Below are positions 51,965 through 60,728 of a stretch of DNA of 64,000 nt, in pieces. The notes under the pieces are model-generated. The model worked only from the letters and a program-made list of their open reading frames with translations. It was not told the DNA's origin and ran no database searches. Origin of the DNA: Streptomyces kaniharaensis (lineage in GTDB: Bacteria > Actinomycetota > Actinomycetes > Streptomycetales > Streptomycetaceae). The translations under genes were made by a program, and so were the position numbers. Positions within the stretch are counted from its first letter, which is position 1; each line of letters starts with the position of its first letter. Location of the stretch: NCBI RefSeq assembly GCF_009569385.1, contig NZ_WBOF01000002.1, positions 186,001-250,000 on the forward strand. Direction: 5' to 3'.

Positions 51965-52438
51965 TACCGTGGTCGTCGCGGTCGGCGGCGGACTGTTCGC
52001 CGGCGTCGCCACCGCTGCCCAGCACCACGGCATCCGCACCATCGCCGTCGAACCAGAGAACTGCCGCACGCTCAACGCCGCCATCGAGGCCGGCCACCTG
52101 GTCGACGTCCCCGTCGACTCGATCGCCGCCGACTCCCTCGGCGCCCGCCGCACCAGCTCCATGGCCCTGAACGCCGCCCAGCACGAAGGCGTCCACTCCG
52201 TGCTGGTACAGGACACCGAGATCGCCCGGGCCCGCCAGGCGCTGTGGGACCACCGCCGTGTCGCGGTCGAACACCGCGCCGCGACCGCCCTGGCCGCGCT
52301 CACCTCCCCGGACCAGCACATCCCCGCCCGAGACCTACCGACCCGACCCGCCACCGCGAGCCGCAGCTACCGGCCCGGCAACGGGGAGAGGTCTGCGTGG
52401 TGCTCTGCGGCGCGAACACCGATCCCGCCGAACGCTGA
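51965..52438 (+). pseudogene. Truncated second copy of the serine/threonine dehydratase
   Basis: This 474-bp segment repeats the 3' half of the gene at 11644-12693, from VVVAVGGGLFAGVATAAQHH to SRSYRPGNGE, with scattered substitutions. The part with the PLP lysine is missing, one Gly codon of the loop is lost, and a one-base deletion after NGE (GAGAGG against GAGAAGG) shifts the last codons. No start codon is apparent. It cannot encode an active enzyme. Confidence 0.88.
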
Positions 52439-52449
52439 CCAGCGGCCCG

Positions 52450-52490
52450 AAGGGGGCAGCCGAGCGCACACCCGCCCGGCTGCCGCTTCG
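52450..52490 (+). terminator. Copy of the dehydratase terminator
   Basis: GGGGGCAGCC and, 17 bases later, GGCTGCCGC form a hairpin like the one at 12704-12740, with one base pair disturbed. It shows that the duplication ran past the gene's end. Confidence 0.55.
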
Positions 52491-52879
52491 GCACCGAGCT
52501 GCGGCGCACCGCCCTCGACCGCGCCGGCCTCCACCACCCCACCGACGCAGACCATCAGGCCGTCCGCGACCTTATCCGCCACCTCGACCCCGTCACGCTG
52601 CGCCGGCCCATGGGCTGGCTGGAGTGCACCCCGTACCGCGGCGCTCGTTCTGCGCGGCGAGCAGGTCCCGCCGTTCCGGCCCATGGCACGCCGCAGTCGG
52701 TTCTGACGGGCCGTCCGGGGCTCCCAGGGCCGGCCGCTTCGTTTCACTGCACGCGGCCTGGCTTTCTGATGGCGCGCGAACGGACACGCGGAATGAGTCA
52801 CCGGAACTCGGCCGACTGAGCGTCCCCGCGCTCTTCCTGCTCGGCGAGCGCAGCGCCCGCCACGAGGCCCGGACCGTGG
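52491..52879. other. Region with a short protein-like fragment
   Basis: On the plus strand, about 52484-52630 reads FGTELRRTALDRAGLHHPTD, then HQAVRDLIRHLDPVTLRRPM with no stop but no start either; family unknown. The remaining 240 bp show nothing recognisable. Confidence 0.35.
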
Positions 52880-55705
52880 TCAGGGTCGGCGCATCTCCTC
52901 GGGGCAGCCCCGCAGCCGGTCGAGTTCGTCGAGGCCTTCGGTGGCCCGCGCGGTCAGCGCCTGCAGGTCGTGTTCGCGGGCGATGTCCATGGCCTGCTGG
53001 AAGCACGTCCGGGCGTCGTCCCAGCCGCCGAAGTGGAGGTGGGTGCGGCCGGCGACCACCAGGCAGTCGGCGACGCCTTCGTTGTTTCCCAGACGCTGGT
53101 GGTGCCGGCGGGCCTCATCCAGCGCGGCGAGGGCTTCATCGCGCCGCCCCAGGCCGCGCAACGCGTCACCGAGGTTGGCCAGGGTGATCGCGGTGTTGTT
53201 GACGTTGCCGTGGCAGCGCCAGATCTCCAGCGCCTGCCGGAGCCCGGCTTCGGCCGCCGCGAAGTCCTCCAGGAGCAGGTGGGAGACGGCCATCGTGTTC
53301 AGCATGAAGCCGCTCGACTCCTCCGAGTCGTCGCGGGTGAGAGCCTGTCGGGCGTAGGCGAGGCTCGCTGCACCGTCGCGCTTGTGGTTGTGGGCCACGG
53401 CGAGGTTCTGCAGGACTGCGATGGCCAGGTCCTCGCGTCGGGCCTGTTCGGCCGCGTCGAGAGCGGCCTGAAGGGCGTCGATCGCCTGCTCGTTGCGGTA
53501 GGCCATGCCGTGCACGATGCCGATGCGCTCGAGCACCCGGGCCTGGCCGACCAGGTCGCCCTGCTCTCTGGCGGAGCGCAGGGCCATGGCCCGCAGGTCG
53601 TCGGTCTCGCCGGTCCAGAACCACGTGGCGTCGTACCCGGACAGGCCGACGACGAGCCGCCAGGCGAAGTCCGGCCGGGAGGAGCAGGTTGCCTGCCTGA
53701 CCACTTCCCTGATGTTGGCCAGTTCCCGGTTGCACCACCGGGTCGCGTCCTCCCCCTCGGCGAAGACCGGGGGCGGCGCGGTCGGCGCCTCCTCCAGGAC
53801 GGGCGTGATCGACACGCCGGCGTAGATCGCGGCCCGCGTGTTCTCCAGCGCGGCGGCGTACCAGACCATGAGCCGCACCCGGGCCGCGTCGCGGCTCTCG
53901 GGCGTCTCCTCGTACTCGGCGCGTTCGGCCGCGTACTCGCCCAGCAGGTCGTGGAAGCGATACCGCCACGGCTCGGGGCTCTGGAGCAGGTGGTAGTCGG
54001 TCAGCAGCTCCAGCAGGTCGGCCGTGTCCGCCACAGGGCGTTGCCCCAGGGCGGCGGCCTGCTCGACGCCGAGCACCAGGCCCGGCCACAGCCCCAGCAG
54101 CCGGAACAGCCGGGCCGCCTCCCGCTCCACCATCTCGTCGCTCTCGCGCAGAACCAGGTAACTGGTGGCGAACGTGTCCCGGACACTGAGTTGCCCCGCC
54201 GACAGCGACCGCAGGCGCCGGCCGTCGTCGCTCAGGTGCTGCGCCATCGTCTCCAGCGACCAGGCCGGCCGTGCGGCGAGGCGGGCGGCCACAACGCGCA
54301 GCGCCAGCGGGAGCCCGCCGCAGGCCGCGAGCAGCCGCAGGGCGTTGTCCAGATCGGCGCACGCCCGGTCGGGTCCGCACACCGCCGACAGCAGTCGCCG
54401 CTGCTCCTCGATGTCCAGCGGCTCCAACCGGACCTGGACGGCGCCCGGCAGGTCGGTGAGCGTGTTGCGGCTGGTGGCGAGCACGGCGCTGCGGCCGTCG
54501 CCGGGCATCAGCGGTAGCAGGTGCTGCGCGTCGCGCGCGTTGTCGAGCAGCAGCAGGAGCCGCCGGGTGGCGAGGACGTCGCGCAGCCGGGCGGCCCGGT
54601 CGTCGGTGTGCTCGGGCAGCGGGCTGGCGCACGGGTCGGGGCTGAGGTCGGCCAGGAAGCGTGCCAGGATCTCGTGGGCCTCGCGCCGCTCGCCGTTGCC
54701 GAAGCCGTGCAGGTCGACGTACAACTGCCCGTCCGGGAAGAGCTCCTTGGCCTGGTGGGCCGCCCGGACAGCCAGCGCGGTCTTGCCGACGCCTCCCATG
54801 CCGGAGACGACCAGCACGGACGGGCCGCAGCCGGAGGCGGCCTTCGCGAGGTGGTCGCGGAGCCGCCCCAGTTCCTCCTCGCGGCCGGTGAAGTCGGCGG
54901 TGTCAGCGGGGAGTTGTGCCGGTCGGCCGGGGGCCGCCGGCCGGGCGGGCGGGGCCGCCGGCTCGGGCTCTGGCGCAAGCAGGATGTCCTGGTGGATCCG
55001 CTGCGCCTCCCGGCCCGGTTCGACGCCGAGTTCGTCGCGCAGGGTCCGGTGCAGGCGCCGGTAGGCGGCGAGGGCCTGGGCGCGACGGCCGGCCCGGTGG
55101 AGAGCGAGCATCAGCTGCTGGTGGAAGGTCTCGCGCAGCGGGTGCTCGTCGACGAGCCGGGCGAGTTCGGGGACGAGGCCGGTGGACCGGCCGAGCCGCA
55201 GCTCCGCGTCGAGGCGCCATTCGAGCGCCTGCAGCCGCGCCTCCTGCCACCGTTCGCGCGCGGGCCCGGCATCGGCGAGCTCGGGCAGCTCGGCGAGCGG
55301 GACCCCGCGCCACAGTGCCAGGGCGCCAGACGCCTCCCGGTGGACGGACTCCCATTCGGCGGCAAGGACGGCGGCGCGGGCCGTGGCGAGGTGCTGCTCG
55401 AAGAGCGCGCTGTCGAGCTCGCCGTCGTCGACCCGGAGCAGATAGCCGAGCGGCGTGGCCGTCAGCCGGTCCGGCTCGTCGCCGAACACAGTGCGGCGCA
55501 GCCGCGCCGCCAGGTTGTGCACCGCCGCCGCACCGGAGGCCGGTGGCTCCTCGCCCCACAGGGCGTCCTGGAGCCGGTCCGTGGTGACCCGCTGATTGGC
55601 GTTCAGCAGCAGGACGGCCAGGAGCGAGCGGAGCCGGACACCCCGAACGGCACGTTTCCCAGTGCCGTCTTCGACGTCCAGCTCGCCGAGTACGCGAAAG
55701 AGCAT
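52880..55705 (-). CDS. AfsR/SARP-family pathway regulator with NB-ARC and TPR domains
   Basis: A 941-residue activator. Winged-helix DNA-binding domain at 1-95 (MLFRVLGELDVEDGTGKRAV; RLQDALWGEEPPASGAAAVH). BTAD domain at about 98-240 (WRLDAELRLGRSTGLVPELA; RRLHRTLRDELGVEPG). NB-ARC ATPase from about 270, with Walker A VVSGMGGVGKTALAVRAAH and LLLLLDNARDAQHLLPLMPG. TPR repeats in the last 250 residues. SARPs switch on antibiotic clusters in Streptomyces. ATG at 55705 with GGGGGAAA upstream. No biosynthetic core gene is nearby in this window, so its target is unknown. Confidence 0.92.
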   Translation of the reverse strand: MLFRVLGELDVEDGTGKRAVRGVRLRSLLAVLLLNANQRVTTDRLQDALWGEEPPASGAAAVHNLAARLRRTVFGDEPDRLTATPLGYLLRVDDGELDSALFEQHLATARAAVLAAEWESVHREASGALALWRGVPLAELPELADAGPARERWQEARLQALEWRLDAELRLGRSTGLVPELARLVDEHPLRETFHQQLMLALHRAGRRAQALAAYRRLHRTLRDELGVEPGREAQRIHQDILLAPEPEPAAPPARPAAPGRPAQLPADTADFTGREEELGRLRDHLAKAASGCGPSVLVVSGMGGVGKTALAVRAAHQAKELFPDGQLYVDLHGFGNGERREAHEILARFLADLSPDPCASPLPEHTDDRAARLRDVLATRRLLLLLDNARDAQHLLPLMPGDGRSAVLATSRNTLTDLPGAVQVRLEPLDIEEQRRLLSAVCGPDRACADLDNALRLLAACGGLPLALRVVAARLAARPAWSLETMAQHLSDDGRRLRSLSAGQLSVRDTFATSYLVLRESDEMVEREAARLFRLLGLWPGLVLGVEQAAALGQRPVADTADLLELLTDYHLLQSPEPWRYRFHDLLGEYAAERAEYEETPESRDAARVRLMVWYAAALENTRAAIYAGVSITPVLEEAPTAPPPVFAEGEDATRWCNRELANIREVVRQATCSSRPDFAWRLVVGLSGYDATWFWTGETDDLRAMALRSAREQGDLVGQARVLERIGIVHGMAYRNEQAIDALQAALDAAEQARREDLAIAVLQNLAVAHNHKRDGAASLAYARQALTRDDSEESSGFMLNTMAVSHLLLEDFAAAEAGLRQALEIWRCHGNVNNTAITLANLGDALRGLGRRDEALAALDEARRHHQRLGNNEGVADCLVVAGRTHLHFGGWDDARTCFQQAMDIAREHDLQALTARATEGLDELDRLRGCPEEMRRP

Positions 55706-55945
55706 CTGTTTCCCCCCGGTCGGCCGTGGCTGACAACCCCGGCCGTAAATGATCTTCGCCAGATGATAGGGCCGTGATAGGCGCCCCCGCGATGGTTGTC
55801 CACAGCGCGGAGCGAGGGGAACTGTGCAGAAGCCTCCGCCTGCGGCCACGTCCGAGCACCTCCTGCCGCTCCACGTGGCCGCCACCACCTGGTAACCGGG
55901 CCCTCAGCCGGACCACAACACCAACACACAGACGGGGAAAGCCAC

Positions 55946-56368
55946 ATGAGCTTCAAGTCCAGGATCGTCAAGGGCGGCATGGTCGTCGCCATGGCAGGCA
56001 CCGCCCTCATGGGCTTCACGACCGCCGCCAACGCCAGCCCGAGCGCCGGATACATCGGCGCCGGCTACACCAACAACCCCCACGGCGTCTGGTGCGCCCA
56101 GCACAACATCTCCTACTGGTTCCACACCTCTGGCTCCGACCACCACCAGCCCGCCGAGGACGGCAGCTTCGGTCCCGAGACCAAGCAGGCCATCAAGAAC
56201 TTCCAGGAGGAGATGGGTCTCCCGCAGGACGGCGTCCTCGGCCCCCAGACCGGCAACGCCCTCATGGCCCACGGCGACCCAGCCTACACCGGCTCGGACA
56301 TGCCCTACCGCGCGGGCGGCGGCACCAGCACCTCCTACTGCTACACGTACCTGCCCACCACCTGGTAA
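55946..56368 (+). CDS. Secreted peptidoglycan-binding-domain protein
   Basis: A 140-residue protein with a signal peptide (basic KSRIVKGG, hydrophobic MVVAMAGTALMGFTTAA, cleavage near ANA-SPS) and a PG_binding_1 domain: DGSFGPETKQAIKNFQEEMG, then LPQDGVLGPQTGNALM. Four Cys or Trp residues near WCAQHN and SYCYTYLP may make a disulphide. ATG at 55946 with GGGGAA upstream. Divergent from the SARP gene with a 240-bp gap. Confidence 0.85.
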   Translation: MSFKSRIVKGGMVVAMAGTALMGFTTAANASPSAGYIGAGYTNNPHGVWCAQHNISYWFHTSGSDHHQPAEDGSFGPETKQAIKNFQEEMGLPQDGVLGPQTGNALMAHGDPAYTGSDMPYRAGGGTSTSYCYTYLPTTW

Positions 56369-56469
56369 CCACCCGGCACGGCACTGACACCGCCGCCCCC
56401 GCCCTCCACACGCGGGGCGGCGGACAGCCGACCTGATGCCCGAGAAATCGACCCGCGCGCACGCAGCTC

Positions 56470-56707
56470 AGACCGGTCTGGATCTGCTTCAGATCGACCC
56501 GGCGGTCCTCGGGTGACCGTACTTGACCTGCGGGAACCGCTCGTCCTGGTCCTCGTAGGCGCCGAAGAGGGACATCGAGGTCATGTCCCAGTGGATCCGG
56601 GACACGTCGGCGCGCAGGCCATCGCCGACGTCCAGGTGCGGCGCGATTCGCGTCCAGCGCGCGGGCGAGCCGGTCATCACCCAGCAGGTCCGGCTCGCCG
56701 TTCCCAC
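56470..56707 (-). pseudogene. IS1634-type transposase fragment
   Basis: The minus strand reads DVSRIHWDMTSMSLFGAYED and QDERFPQVKYGHP, then in another frame EDRRVDLKQIQTGL. This is the conserved D-S-R-I-H-W-D-M-T-S region of IS1634-like transposases with a frameshift. The rest of the gene is absent. Confidence 0.65.
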
Positions 56708-56712
56708 TGAGC

Positions 56713-56853
56713 ATGTGCTGCGGCCCCGACGGCGAACTGGTCCCGTCCTGGGTCAACCCGGTTCTGGTAGCCGGTCTGACTCTCGCCCTGGCCGCCCTCA
56801 CCGCCGCCGCATTGACGGCCTACCGCACACGCGGCCGCACCTGGGCGTCCTGA
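56713..56853 (+). CDS. Short membrane-segment ORF (small protein or C-terminal fragment)
   Basis: A 46-codon frame reading MCCGPDGELVPSWVNPVLVA, then a continuous hydrophobic helix (GLTLALAALTAAALTAY) and RTRGRTWAS with a TGA. It could be a tiny membrane protein or the tail of a larger one. No ribosome site is visible. Its TGA stop is the left copy of the target duplication of the next IS. Confidence 0.4.
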   Translation: MCCGPDGELVPSWVNPVLVAGLTLALAALTAAALTAYRTRGRTWAS

Positions 56854-56955
56854 GTGGACGTTAAGTCCCTTTTCTCTCGGCTCGTGATCGCTCGTTCGTG
56901 TGAACGTTGGCCGTACTGGCGTGCCAGTCGTGGTTCGGGTGATGTTCTGCGGCGC

Positions 56956-57810
56956 ATGGACAGACGGGCGTATCCGAGCGACTTATCGGACGAGCAATGG
57001 GCGTTGATCGAGCCGATGATCACGGCCTGGAAGCAGGACCGGGTGGCGCGATCGGCGACCGGGGATCCGGGGTCCTGTGATCTGCGGGAGATCGTGAACG
57101 CGGTCTTCTACCAGAACCGGACGGGCTGTCAGTGGCGCTACCTGCCCCATGACCTGCCGTCCTGGTCGGCGGTGTTCTACTACTTCGGCCTGTGGCGCCA
57201 GGATGGGCTCGACCAGCGGATCCAGGAACTCCTGCGTTGCCAAATCCGGGAGAGGGCCCGCCGATTAGAGGACCCGTCCCTCGTGATCATCGACACCCAG
57301 TCCGTCCGCGCGGCCGCCGGTGTTCCGAAGAGCACCACGGGACTGGACGCGAACAAGAAGGTGTCGGGCCGCAAGCGGGGACTGGCCGTCGACGTCATGG
57401 GGCTGATCATCGGTGTCGTCGTCCTGGCCGCCTCCGCCCACGACAACGCCGCCGGCACCGCCCTGCTCGACCAGGCCGCCGAACGGTGCGGGATGCGTCT
57501 GGAGAAGGCCCTGGTGGACCAGGGCTTCAAGGACGAGGTCGTCATCCACGGTGCACTGCTGGACATCGACGTCGAAGTCGTCCGCCGCAACCCGGCCGAC
57601 CAGGGCAAGGGCTTCGTCCCGCAGCCGAAACGGTGGGTGGTGGAGCAGACGAACGGCACCTTGATGCTGCATCGGCGCCTCGCCCACGAGTACGACCACC
57701 GGCCCGACACCTCCGCCTCACGCGTCTACTGGGCCTCCACCGCGAACATGACCCGCCGCCTCACCACACCAGCCCCGGCCTGGCGCGACACCCTTGGACT
57801 GGCCGCGTGA
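56956..57810 (+). CDS. IS5-family transposase
   Basis: A 284-residue DDE transposase: DUF4096-type N terminus (AYPSDLSDEQWALIEPMITA), CQWRYLPHDLPSWSAVFYYF, first Asp LVIIDTQSVRAAAGVPKSTT, ANKKVSGRKRGLAVDVMG, second Asp KALVDQGFKDEVV, and the Glu in WVVEQTNGTLMLHRRLAHEY. ATG at 56956 starts DRRAYPSDLSD; the longer frame from 56854 runs into the inverted repeat. Its stop overlaps the next ORF by 4 bp. Intact. Confidence 0.93.
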   Translation: MDRRAYPSDLSDEQWALIEPMITAWKQDRVARSATGDPGSCDLREIVNAVFYQNRTGCQWRYLPHDLPSWSAVFYYFGLWRQDGLDQRIQELLRCQIRERARRLEDPSLVIIDTQSVRAAAGVPKSTTGLDANKKVSGRKRGLAVDVMGLIIGVVVLAASAHDNAAGTALLDQAAERCGMRLEKALVDQGFKDEVVIHGALLDIDVEVVRRNPADQGKGFVPQPKRWVVEQTNGTLMLHRRLAHEYDHRPDTSASRVYWASTANMTRRLTTPAPAWRDTLGLAA

Positions 57811-58205
57811 ACGTCGCCGAACTCCTGGCAGACCTCCAGACCCGGCAGGACGAGGCCACCGCCCGGGCCGCAGAACTACGAGTCCGGATCGAAGAGCTCG
57901 CCGCCGACCTGACCGAGACCGAAGCGCGGCTCACGGACCTGGCCACCACCCGAAAGATCATCGCGGAGGTCACGCCGGCAGGAGCCGAATCCGAACCACC
58001 CGAGACGAACACCACCTACCAGGCCATCGTGAATACCTTCAACCAGCACCCCGACCAGGCATTCCGGGCACGCGAGCTGCACGAACTCCTCGGCATACCC
58101 ACCGACGAGGCGTCCGTCAACATCACCCGCAGCCGCCTCGGACGCCTCACCCGCCAAGGCTTCCTCACCCAACCCGGACGAGGCCGCTACCAGAAACGGA
58201 CTTAA
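57807..58205 (+). CDS. IS5 passenger protein: coiled coil plus winged helix
   Basis: A 132-residue protein. Residues 1-55 form a coiled coil (ELLADLQTRQDEATARAAEL; RIEELAADLTETEARLTDLA). Residues about 75-132 look like a winged helix-turn-helix (NTFNQHPDQAFRARELHELL; SVNITRSRLGRLTRQGFLTQ). The GTG overlaps the transposase TGA as GTGA, so translation is coupled. It is inside the inverted repeats, so it moves with the IS. It may bind DNA and modulate transposition, but that is untested. A related C terminus is in the miniature element at 40850-41309. Confidence 0.75.
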   Translation: MNVAELLADLQTRQDEATARAAELRVRIEELAADLTETEARLTDLATTRKIIAEVTPAGAESEPPETNTTYQAIVNTFNQHPDQAFRARELHELLGIPTDEASVNITRSRLGRLTRQGFLTQPGRGRYQKRT

Positions 58206-58248
58206 CGTCCACTGAGTCGCACCCGCCCCACCGCGACCGGCCGATGCC

Positions 58249-58850
58249 CCCAGCCGCTGCCGGCTGAACGTCACCAGCTGTTCCCGGCCCAGATCGCCAA
58301 CCACCTTGCCCTGGCAGTCGGCCCCGTGCGCCGCGCTCAGCGCGCAGCAGATCTCAACCCCGCGCCGGGGTGCGTCTCGGCGGTCGGCCCGACCGGTATC
58401 TGAAGGCGGGCCCGGGCGTGCGCCAGAACAACCGCGGCGCAGCGTAGGTGGTGGGTGACGATGGGCAGGAGGGTGCCGCGGAAGCGGTCGGCGGTGCGCA
58501 GTTCGGTGGCGGCTTGGGCGAGCAGGTTGCCGGCCTGGTGGAGGTGGGGGCCCCGGTCGCTGGTGCGGTATTCCTGGGCGAGGGTCTGGGTGGTGTGCGC
58601 GAGTTCGTCGATGCCTGGGTCCTCGACCGGGTCGGCGCCGAAGAACACCAGCGCGTCTGCCAGTTCCGTCAGGAGGGCGTCCCTGCGCCCGGCCCACCAT
58701 ATGCTCACGCTGTGATCATGCCCCACCACACCGTGCGGCAGGTCGGAAACAGGCCAACTCCCCTCCCCCACCGACAAACCCGCCCCGGCCAGCAGGCTCG
58801 CTCGGCGCGTCGCCGCGCACACGTCGGCCCTCGGCCGGGCAGCGGCGGTC
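58249..58850. repeat. Deletion copy of the 12.8-14.3 kb segment
   Basis: 58249-58315 matches 12829-12895 (start of the DUF4253 gene). At 58316 the match jumps to 13817 and continues to about 14345. Thus 921 bp (12896-13816) are missing here. The IS5 element ends 33 bp before this copy. Confidence 0.75.
58337..58708 (-). CDS. Repeated hypothetical protein, copy 2
   Basis: A 123-residue paralogue of the protein at 13838-14221: VSIWWAGRRDALLTELADAL, GPHLHQAGNLLAQAATELRT and the terminal HARARLQIPVGPTAETHPG. The GTG at 58708 is retained whereas the ATG two codons on became ATA, which supports GTG as the start in both copies. Function unknown. Confidence 0.55.
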   Translation of the reverse strand: MSIWWAGRRDALLTELADALVFFGADPVEDPGIDELAHTTQTLAQEYRTSDRGPHLHQAGNLLAQAATELRTADRFRGTLLPIVTHHLRCAAVVLAHARARLQIPVGPTAETHPGAGLRSAAR

Positions 58851-59532
58851 GCGCCGCGGGCGGCGGCGCGACGGCGGGCCGGGCGTCTGTCGGCGTCATG
58901 GCGGGACCGCTCGGAGATCAGCCTCGCCATGGACTCCGTCTCCGTCGACCATCCGCGCCTTCGAGCCGCCACGTCTTGTGCCGGGCAGCGGTGTTGCCGT
59001 CAGGGCCGGCCAGACCGTCAAGACGAGGTCGCCGGACGCCTGGCGCAGCAGCTCGTGTCGCCATAAGGCCGTGGCGGGGCGCGGGTCGTCCGCAGAGAGC
59101 AGGTTCCCTGCGCGTTCGTACCGGGACAGTGCCAGCCCCATGCAGAAAATACCGGTCGGCGGACGTCAAACTCGAGACCGCCAGCCTCAGCGGCCTCCCG
59201 GTCGACCTCTCCGAGGCGCACGTCCGAGGCCGGCCACCAAAACTTCCTCCAGGGCCCCGCGAAGGACTGCGGCGCCCGGAAGCGGCTCCGCGCGCCGCAT
59301 AAGCGGGCTGCGCCCCACAGCTGGAAGATCCGCACCCCGCCACCTGCGAGACCGCCGGCGCAGTCCACACCCGCCTGCTCACGGCCATCGAGGACGCCTG
59401 ACCCCTGATAGGAGATCTTGCCTGATTGCCACACGAGTTTGACCGGTCAGCGTCGGTCACCAGTCTGCGGAAACATGCCCACGAACAGCTCAACGGGGAA
59501 GCGGGTGGGAGCTGGTTGCCTACTGTTTCGGT
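58851..59532. other. Region without a recognised gene
   Basis: 682 bp with several overlapping open frames on both strands, none with a family resemblance. The plus strand around 59160-59230 reads ADVKLETASLSGLPVDLSEA, which could be a fragment. The minus-strand start near 58930 (MARLISERSRHDADR) leads into the repeated segment. Confidence 0.35.
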
Positions 59533-59952
59533 GTGGGGACCTACGGACCTTCTGGTGTCGCCGTTGCCATCGTCGCTGTGCTCTCGATGGCCGGCTGCAG
59601 CTCGGGCAACGGTACGCCTGCGCCGGTGTCGAGCAGCGAGCCCACCGTTGCCACGGCGACGGCTTCGCCGACCAGCGAGTCCCCCACGGCGTTGCCTTCC
59701 AGCGCCTCTCCCACAGCGATTCCCAGCAGCGCGCCGCCGACTGCTCCTTCAGCAAGCACCGCTTCGAGCAGCCACGCGCCCGCCACCAGCAATGCCGGCG
59801 GGACGTGCAGCATCACAACAAACTCCGGAAAGTGCTACAGCGCGGGCGAGTTCTGCCGTAAGAGCGATGTCGGCCGCTCGACCACCGACGCGCACGGGCG
59901 ACCGATCACCTGCGGCTACGAAGGGGGAGAAGCCCAACCGCGCTGGCACTGA
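59533..59952 (+). CDS. Lipoprotein with Ser/Pro-rich linker and Cys-rich end
   Basis: A 139-residue protein. A signal peptide ends in the lipobox LSMAGC (Cys about residue 22), so it is a likely membrane-anchored lipoprotein. A long Ser/Thr/Pro/Ala linker follows to about residue 88. The C-terminal 50 residues hold four Cys (CSITTNSGKCYSAGEFC; then PITCGYEG) with an S-x-x-D-x-x-G-R-x-I-T-C pattern seen in small secreted actinomycete domains. GTG start at 59533. Confidence 0.72.
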   Translation: MGTYGPSGVAVAIVAVLSMAGCSSGNGTPAPVSSSEPTVATATASPTSESPTALPSSASPTAIPSSAPPTAPSASTASSSHAPATSNAGGTCSITTNSGKCYSAGEFCRKSDVGRSTTDAHGRPITCGYEGGEAQPRWH

Positions 59953-59997
59953 GCCCCCAGCGCGCCCGCCATGCTCCAGGAGCAGCCAGCTCGGTCC

Positions 59998-60558
59998 TCA
60001 GTGGCGGGTGACGGCGAAGCCGCTGTCGTTCATGGCCTCGGTCCACACCCGCCGGTCGAACCACTTGTCGATGTCCGGGATCTGCGCGGTGATCGCCTTC
60101 ATGCGGGCTTCCCAGTCGTGTCCGGCCGGGCCGCGGCTGCCCTCGCATCCGGCGCAGCCGTCCTCGCCGTGGATGTGGCCTGCCATCCAGGCGTTGACGG
60201 CGACGTTGACGATCACCTGGTACAGGTCGCCGCCGGTCTCGGCGAGGGCGTCGGGTACGCCGGCGAGGATCAGCGCGAGCTCGGGGTTGCCGACGGGCGG
60301 CATCGGCGTCTGGCCGACCCCACCTGCGTCGCTGGAGTCCTTGAACTCCTGGTGCTGGCCGGCGATGGAATCCGCGAGGGCGGCCGCGTCGAAGTACCGC
60401 CAGGCCGAGCGCTCCTGAATGCCCAGGCGCTGCGCGACTGTGGTGATGTTCCGTTCGATGACATCGGCGACCGATCCCGGTCGCACCGTCACTCCCCTGT
60501 GGGCCAGCTCGGTGAGCGTCTGCGCCACCGCGTCCTTGAACGCCTTCGTCTTCCGCAC
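59998..60558 (-). CDS. Helix-turn-helix protein of unknown family
   Basis: A 186-residue protein. Residues about 15-65 carry ADVIERNITTVAQRLGIQER and SAWRYFDAAALADSIAGQHQ, an HTH-like region. The middle has helices (NPELALILAGVPDALAET), and GHIHGEDGCAGCEGSRGPAG has a His/Cys cluster that could bind a metal. The GTG at 60558 is preferred over the longer frame to 60708, whose first 50 residues look non-coding. It is upstream of nothing obvious, but lies beside the toxin-antitoxin pair on the same strand. Confidence 0.6.
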   Translation of the reverse strand: MRKTKAFKDAVAQTLTELAHRGVTVRPGSVADVIERNITTVAQRLGIQERSAWRYFDAAALADSIAGQHQEFKDSSDAGGVGQTPMPPVGNPELALILAGVPDALAETGGDLYQVIVNVAVNAWMAGHIHGEDGCAGCEGSRGPAGHDWEARMKAITAQIPDIDKWFDRRVWTEAMNDSGFAVTRH

Positions 60559-60728
60559 GCCGCTCAGCGTAGTGCCCAGCGGGTACCGGCTCGGCGGCCG
60601 ACAAACCCGGGCCACCGGGCTGCGCAGCGCAGGGGCTCGGCTCGGCAGCTCGGTCCAACCCGCCGCGGCCTTGGACCGTGGTGTTGTTGCAGCGGCTTGG
60701 CCGGGCATCTACGCCCGAACGGGGCTGC

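Larger units (their letters stand above)
56854..58212. mobile_element. IS5-type insertion sequence with passenger gene
   Basis: A 1,359-bp element with perfect 15-bp inverted repeats (GTGGACGTTAAGTCC at 56854 and, inverted, at 58212). It is flanked by TGA at 56851-56853 and 58213-58215, a 3-bp duplication of the TNA kind known in the IS1031/IS5 group. It carries a transposase and a second ORF. Confidence 0.88.
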
